DNA from: Actinobacteria bacterium ATB1
GTDB taxonomy: Bacteria > Actinomycetota > Acidimicrobiia > UBA2766
NCBI GenBank assembly: GCA_021404985.1
Contig: QWHP01000127.1
Location: 1-10,983, forward strand
DNA length: 10,983 bases
Direction of reading: 5' to 3'
Shown here: one piece after another, positions 7,759 through 10,983 of the stretch
Numbering within the stretch: position 1 is the first letter of the stretch
How the letters are laid out: each line of letters starts with the position of its first letter
Translations under genes and position numbers: made by a program
Notes under the pieces: generated by a model
Told to the model about the DNA's origin: nothing
Seen by the model: only the letters and a program-made list of their open reading frames with translations
The model's database searches: none

Positions 7759-7883
7759 TGGCGATCGACGTGTCCGTACCCGGCGGTGTCGACGTGACTC
7801 GCTTCTCCGCCGCACTCGACGGACGCGCGGCTGAGCTCGGCGTCGACTGCCACATGCACCCTTCCGAACCCGATCTCATGTGA
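7758..7883 (+). pseudogene. Detached 3' part of the GcvR-like ACT gene
   Basis: This frame runs from the ATG at 7758-7760 (or from GTG 7755 without a start) to TGA at 7881-7883. It encodes 41 residues beginning MAIDVSVPGGVDVTRF and ending HPSEPDLM. These supply the missing third strand, second helix (RFSAALDGRAAELG) and fourth strand of the second ACT domain. The upstream stop and this ATG overlap as TGATG, so termination-reinitiation could in principle express it as a separate peptide. Because the cut falls inside a beta strand rather than at a domain border, a broken gene or a sequencing error is more likely than a designed split. The stop precedes the deformylase start by 6 nt in the same frame. 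Confidence 0.7.
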
Positions 7884-7889
7884 TGCCCT

Positions 7890-8393
7890 TTGAAGCGTGA
7901 CGTCGTACTCGCGCCCGCGCCCGTCCTCTCGACTCCATCGGAGCCGGTGGAGGTGATCGACGACACCGTGCGAGCAATCTGTCGTGATCTCCTCGACACG
8001 ATGCGCCAGACAACACATTCGGTCGGAGTTGCAGCACCTCAGATCGGAGTGGCCCTCCGCATCTTCTGTGTGGACGTGACCGGTCACCCCAAGACCCGCA
8101 CCTGTCACGGTGAGCTCGTGATCGTGAATCCCCGGCTCGTCGTCGCCCATGGCTCGGTCCGAGCGCGGGAGGGATGCATGAGCGTCCCCGACCTGACGGG
8201 TGACGTCATCCGCTCCGAGGAGGTGGTGGTCGAGGGTCTCACTCCCGATGGTGAGGGGTTCGAGGTCCGGACCGACGCCTTCGAGGCCCGTGCCGTCCAG
8301 CACGAGCTGGACCACCTCGACGGCCATCTCTTCGTCGACCGCGTGGCCTCGGCGCGACATCTCCACGCGCGAAGGGTCTACAGGTCCGACTGA
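7890..8393 (+). CDS. def: Peptide deformylase
   Basis: This enzyme removes the formyl group from the N-terminal fMet of nascent proteins at the ribosome exit, using a metal ion (Fe2+ or Zn2+). The product has 167 aa. All three motifs are present: motif I SVGVAAPQIG (44-53), motif II EGCMS (94-98, metal ligand C96) and motif III QHELDHLDG (137-145, metal ligands H138 and H142, catalytic E139). The first Gly of the usual GxGxAAPQ is Ser44 here, a small departure. The start is TTG at 7890, because the in-frame stop at 7881-7883 excludes anything further upstream. No clear Shine-Dalgarno is present, so translation may depend on coupling to the preceding ACT gene. That makes the frameshift there relevant to its expression. 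Whether this is the only deformylase of the cell cannot be told from the window. Confidence 0.93.
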   Translation: MKRDVVLAPAPVLSTPSEPVEVIDDTVRAICRDLLDTMRQTTHSVGVAAPQIGVALRIFCVDVTGHPKTRTCHGELVIVNPRLVVAHGSVRAREGCMSVPDLTGDVIRSEEVVVEGLTPDGEGFEVRTDAFEARAVQHELDHLDGHLFVDRVASARHLHARRVYRSD

Positions 8394-8417
8394 GTCGCTT
8401 CGAATGTAGGCAGGATC

Positions 8418-8436
8418 ACCGACGGCAAGCGTCGGC
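8418..8436 (+). terminator. Hairpin after def (CCGACG/CGTCGG stem)
   Basis: CCGACG at 8419-8424 pairs with CGTCGG at 8430-8435 around a 5-nt loop, GCAAG. It begins 25 nt after the deformylase stop. There is no U-tract, so if it terminates transcription it is of the U-less type reported for actinobacteria. Confidence 0.45.
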
Positions 8437-8467
8437 AAACCCACCCAGATGCCTTGATTCCGTGATC

Positions 8468-8508
8468 TGGGCAGCTTCACCGACGTACAACGTCGGTAAG
8501 ACTGCCCA
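8468..8508. terminator. Two-tier perfect-arm hairpin between converging def and DAHP synthase genes
   Basis: TGGGCAG (8468-8474) pairs with CTGCCCA (8502-8508). Inside it ACCGACG (8479-8485) pairs with CGTCGGT (8491-8497) around the loop TACAA. The two stems are separated by a 4x4 internal loop (CTTC/AAGA). The symmetry makes it usable on both strands, which suits a bidirectional terminator 14 nt from the DAHP synthase stop. No T-tract follows on either side. Confidence 0.55.
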
Positions 8509-8522
8509 CATTGTCGAAGGGA

Positions 8523-9566
8523 TCAGACGGCGGCCGCGATCTCCTTGAGGAGTTGCTCCGTCTCGTCCCACCCGATGCAGGCGTCCGTGATGCTGACTCC
8601 GAACTTCAGCTCCCTGCCGGGCGCCCAGTCCTGGCGGCCCTCTTCCAGGTTCGACTCGATCAGCAGCCCCATGATCGCCCTCTGTCCCTCCGCGAACTGC
8701 CCGACCACATTGCGGCAGACCTGTGCCTGGCGTGTGTGATCCTTGCCCGAGTTGTCGTGGGACGTGTCGACCATGATCGGTCTGGCAATGCCTTCGGACG
8801 CGACCACGTCGAGAGCCGCCCTGATGTCCTCGGAGCCGTAGTTCGTGCCGCCCCGCCCCCCGCGGAGCACCACATGGCGATCCGGGTTCCCCGTGGTCTT
8901 CACGACGGAGGTCAACCCCTCGCCGTTGATGCCCAGAAAACTGTGCGGGCTCGCAGCCGAGGTCATGGCGTTGCGGGCACCCTCGAGGGTTCCGTCGGTC
9001 CCGTTCTTGAAGCCGACCGGCATCGAGAGACCACTCGCCATCTCACGATGCGTCTGGCTCTCCGTCGTACGGGCACCCACGGCGGCCCATGCGAGCATGT
9101 CCGACATGTATTGGGGAGTGATGGGATCGAGGAGCTCCGTCGCGCATGGAACCCCTTGCGCGCAGACTCGTGCGAGGATCTGGCGGGCTGTCCTCAGCCC
9201 CGTCTGGATGTCACCCGTCCCGTCGAGATGGGGATCGTTCACCAAACCCTTCCACCCGACAGTGGTGCGCGGCTTCTCGAAATAGGTGCGCATCACCACG
9301 ACGAGCCTGTCTGACAGCTCGGCCGCGACAAGCCCGAGCCTCTCGGCATATTCGTATGCGACTCCGGGATCGTGAATGCTGCACGGGCCCACGACGACCA
9401 CGAGTCGTTCACGGTCGCGTCCGTGGATCACGTCTCGGATCGCAGCCCTCGTTCGAAGAACGAGGTCCTCGGCCTCATGGGTGGGCGGGATCTCCTCCTT
9501 GACCCGGTTCGGAGGGACCAGAGGCTGGAAGGCCGTCAGGTGGCTGTTCTCTACGCGGTCCGTCAT
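8523..9566 (-). CDS. aroF: 3-deoxy-7-phosphoheptulonate (DAHP) synthase, class I-alpha
   Basis: This enzyme condenses phosphoenolpyruvate with erythrose-4-phosphate in the first step of the shikimate pathway to Phe, Tyr and Trp. The product has 347 aa, normal for the AroF/AroG/AroH family. Motifs seen: GPCSIHDP (60-67, metal ligand C62), RTYFEKPRTTVGWKG (93-107), GARTTESQTHRE (164-175), GFKNGTDG (185-192), LRGG (234-237), DTSHDNSGK (267-275, H270), IESN (303-306, E304) and SITDACIGW (325-333, D328). All four metal ligands are therefore present. Motifs such as FLGIN and GNPD.HVVLRGG recall the AroF rather than the AroG subgroup, but feedback specificity is not proven, so the symbol is only family-level. 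Many actinobacteria use a class II enzyme instead. The ATG at 9566 has no good Shine-Dalgarno. The gene converges on def and diverges from the PAS sensor. Confidence 0.96.
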   Translation of the reverse strand: MTDRVENSHLTAFQPLVPPNRVKEEIPPTHEAEDLVLRTRAAIRDVIHGRDRERLVVVVGPCSIHDPGVAYEYAERLGLVAAELSDRLVVVMRTYFEKPRTTVGWKGLVNDPHLDGTGDIQTGLRTARQILARVCAQGVPCATELLDPITPQYMSDMLAWAAVGARTTESQTHREMASGLSMPVGFKNGTDGTLEGARNAMTSAASPHSFLGINGEGLTSVVKTTGNPDRHVVLRGGRGGTNYGSEDIRAALDVVASEGIARPIMVDTSHDNSGKDHTRQAQVCRNVVGQFAEGQRAIMGLLIESNLEEGRQDWAPGRELKFGVSITDACIGWDETEQLLKEIAAAV

Positions 9567-9612
9567 GTTCGTACAAGCATCTCAGGTCCCACCACGGGAC
9601 ACAAAGCCGGTT

Positions 9613-9648
9613 TACGAACACCTTATGTGGTGCCATCATCACTCCGAA
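9613..9648 (-). promoter_or_regulatory. Weak promoter candidate for the DAHP synthase gene
   Basis: On the minus strand TAAGGT (9625-9620) fits the actinobacterial -10 pattern TAnnnT. TTCGGA (9648-9643) lies 17 nt upstream as a poor -35. A start near 9613 would give a leader of about 47 nt. The leader contains GTCCC/GGGAC separated by 5 nt, a short hairpin near 9586-9600. No leader peptide or aromatic-codon run was seen. On the plus strand no convincing promoter for the sensor gene stands out in 9567-9681. Confidence 0.25.
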
Positions 9649-9681
9649 TAGTCAATCAGAGGCCTCCGCCTCGAAACGACG

Positions 9682-10983
9682 ATGCAAACATTCGACGGAC
9701 CGACCGAAACAGGCTCGCGGCTGCCTCCCTGGCTCGATCGATGGCTCGATGCTGGCAAGAGTGGGGAAGACCCCGCCCAGGACGCCATGGCGCGCCTCGT
9801 CAACGTGTACATCCTGCTCACGGGCGCTGTCGGGCTCCTCTATCTGCCCATCAACCTCCTCAGCGACGACGAGGGCGCAGCTCTTGTCATCGGCCTCACG
9901 GTCGTGTCCCTGATCCCCATAAGCAGGGTGCTCGTCGTGCACGAGCGCGTCCGGCTCGCAGCCCACCTGTTCCCCCTGGGCTTCTGGGTCGTCGGTTTCG
10001 CAACCCCACTGGCGAGCGGGGGCCAGCTCGACAACCCCTCGATCCTCCTCCTGCTCATCGTGCCCTTCGTCGCCGTCAACCTCGGCCTCGGTGTGCGCGC
10101 CGTGGTCGGCTGGACGGTGATGAGCGCCGCGGGGGTGATCGTCCTCGGTGTCACGCAGATCCTCGATCCGCTCACGATGACTCCCCTCCATCCCGTCGAC
10201 CGAGTGCTGTCCATCCTCGTGCCCTTGTGGCTGCTCGTGTTCTACGGCGTGACCGGTATCCGGACCCAGGAGCGGATGCGAAGGACCCTCGAGCGCCACG
10301 ATGCCGTGCTCCAGAGCGTCCTCGACTCCGCCCCGAGCGCGATCGTCGTGCGCAACCCCGGGGGTGAGTTGCTCTTCTGCAACCGGACCGCCGCCCAGTT
10401 GGGGGGCCTCACCAGTCCGGAGGAGTCCGCCCGCAAATACACCGACTGCCGAGAGGGGGTCCCGAGAGAGATCGATGTCCGCCTACGCGAGCTGGACGTC
10501 CTGGCCCTGACAGGTGCCTCGGTGAGGGATGAGATCGAGATACCGATGCCCGACGGAAGCGTGCGCGTCCTCGACTGCGCCAAGATCGGTCTCGAGCTCG
10601 ACGGACGCACGTGCGTTCTCACCGTTGCGACCGACGTCACCGAGATCCGATGTGCGACCGAGGAGCTTCGCGAGTCCGAGATGCGCCAGAGGGCACTGCT
10701 CTCCGCGCTTCCGGACTTCATGTTCGTCCTCGACCGCACTGGGAAGGTCCAGAGCGCCCATGCCCCCCGGGATGCGTTCACGCGGGAGGATTTCGCCCAG
10801 GACGCACTCGTCGGCCAGAGCATCCAGGACCTCGTCCCCGACGCCGAAGGTCCCGTGCGGGAGGTCATGCACCGCTGCATCGTCGACAAGGAGTTCCAAT
10901 CCCTCCAGTTCGAGCACGACATCGACGGGACCCTTCGCACGTACGAGGCGCGTTTCGTCCCGGTCGCCGACGACCATGCCCTG
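9682..10983 (+). CDS. Membrane PAS-PAS sensor protein, 3' end missing
   Basis: The frame is open from ATG 9682 to the right edge (434 codons). An in-frame TAG near 9650 and no other start between them fix this ATG. After a cytoplasmic N-terminus of about 38 residues come six hydrophobic segments (about 40-60, 66-85, 94-110, 119-136, 140-160, 175-193). These form a membrane sensor of the kind found before PAS domains in bacterial histidine kinases and diguanylate cyclases. PAS 1 spans about 207-320 (HDAVLQSVLDSAPSAIVVRN start, TDVTEI end). A short helical linker (ATEELRESEMRQRALL) leads to PAS 2 from about 337 (LSALPDFMFVLDRTGKV). The output domain lies beyond the window, so it may be a histidine kinase, GGDEF/EAL enzyme or phosphatase. 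The nearest Shine-Dalgarno-like AGAGG is about 20 nt upstream, too far to be convincing. It is divergent from the DAHP synthase gene, with 115 bp between. Confidence 0.85.
   Translation, partial: MQTFDGPTETGSRLPPWLDRWLDAGKSGEDPAQDAMARLVNVYILLTGAVGLLYLPINLLSDDEGAALVIGLTVVSLIPISRVLVVHERVRLAAHLFPLGFWVVGFATPLASGGQLDNPSILLLLIVPFVAVNLGLGVRAVVGWTVMSAAGVIVLGVTQILDPLTMTPLHPVDRVLSILVPLWLLVFYGVTGIRTQERMRRTLERHDAVLQSVLDSAPSAIVVRNPGGELLFCNRTAAQLGGLTSPEESARKYTDCREGVPREIDVRLRELDVLALTGASVRDEIEIPMPDGSVRVLDCAKIGLELDGRTCVLTVATDVTEIRCATEELRESEMRQRALLSALPDFMFVLDRTGKVQSAHAPRDAFTREDFAQDALVGQSIQDLVPDAEGPVREVMHRCIVDKEFQSLQFEHDIDGTLRTYEARFVPVADDHAL

Larger units (their letters stand above)
8399..8518. repeat. Composite palindrome cluster spanning the convergent intergenic region
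   Basis: The outer arms 8399-8413 and 8502-8518 are complementary over 5+9 bp, with one mismatch and a 2-nt bulge. Within them sit the 8419-8435 hairpin, a third hairpin CCCAGAT (8444-8450)/ATCTGGG (8465-8471) with a 14-nt loop, and the 8479-8497 hairpin. The left and right parts are also direct repeats of one module: GGCAG, a spacer, CACCGACG, 5 nt, CGTCGG, 1 nt, AA. The element occupies nearly all of the 129 bp between the two stop codons. Confidence 0.7.

Noticed and set aside
7749..7760. Programmed -1 frameshift in the ACT gene
   Set aside because: The site TATACGTGA lacks an X-XXY-YYZ slippery heptamer and no downstream pseudoknot was evident. A TA duplication explains the break more simply.
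7380..8480. 366-codon minus-strand ORF across the ACT gene and def
   Set aside because: It covers two recognisable plus-strand genes and the hairpin region and carries no protein-family signature.
8399..8518. Cloverleaf-like fold as a tRNA or structured RNA gene
   Set aside because: The three hairpins within outer pairing recall a cloverleaf, but arm and loop lengths do not fit. There is no T-loop sequence or acceptor end, so a terminator or palindrome cluster is more economical.
8511..9314. 267-codon plus-strand ORF opposite the DAHP synthase
   Set aside because: The minus strand encodes every DAHP synthase motif, and this frame is its mirror.
9372..10367. 331-codon plus-strand ORF, and 9652-10299 on the minus strand
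   Set aside because: The frame starting at 9682 gives transmembrane helices and two PAS domains and stays open to the window edge. These other frames are Arg/Pro/His-rich shadows.

Overview
The window is GC-rich with strong G/C third-position bias. It carries an AfsR/SARP-type regulator with DNA-binding, BTAD, ATPase and TPR regions, a GTG start, a TTG start, and a lipoprotein with a classical lipobox. Together these point to a high-GC actinobacterium (Actinomycetota). The lineage cannot be fixed more closely from the sequence.

Layout. (1) Positions 1-1813, minus strand: the first 604 codons of a large secreted beta-strand-repeat protein that runs off the left edge. A previously easy-to-miss 48-codon ORF (1806-1952) sits directly upstream and overlaps its start codon by 8 nt. 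(2) A 142-bp divergent intergenic region (1953-2094) carries an exact 11-bp-spaced direct repeat, TTGCGAT twice, which is the geometry of SARP operators. (3) Positions 2095-5553, plus strand: the 1152-aa regulator. (4) Positions 5653-6696, plus strand: a membrane acyl-CoA delta-9-type fatty acid desaturase with its own extended -10 candidate. It is followed by six copies of an 11-bp tandem repeat and then a small lipoprotein (6772-7278). (5) Positions 7345-7883, plus strand: a double-ACT (GcvR-like) gene broken by what looks like a TA duplication. It is followed 6 nt later by a peptide deformylase (7890-8393). (6) Positions 8394-8522: an elaborate set of hairpins between converging genes. (7) Positions 8523-9566, minus strand: a class I DAHP synthase, the first enzyme of the shikimate pathway. 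(8) Positions 9682-10983, plus strand: the first 434 codons of a six-helix membrane PAS-PAS sensor, open at the right edge.

How the parts may work together. The regulator and the secreted-protein pair are divergent, and the direct repeat lies between them. The simplest reading is a regulator that controls itself and/or the secreted protein; this is inference. The desaturase, lipoprotein, ACT protein and deformylase are co-directional with gaps of 75, 66 and 6 nt, but no shared pathway is evident. The DAHP synthase and the sensor are divergent from each other. Nothing in the window forms a recognisable defence system, prophage, insertion sequence or CRISPR array. The most noteworthy items are the small overlapping ORF, the putative SARP operator, the disrupted ACT gene and the 8399-8518 palindrome cluster.
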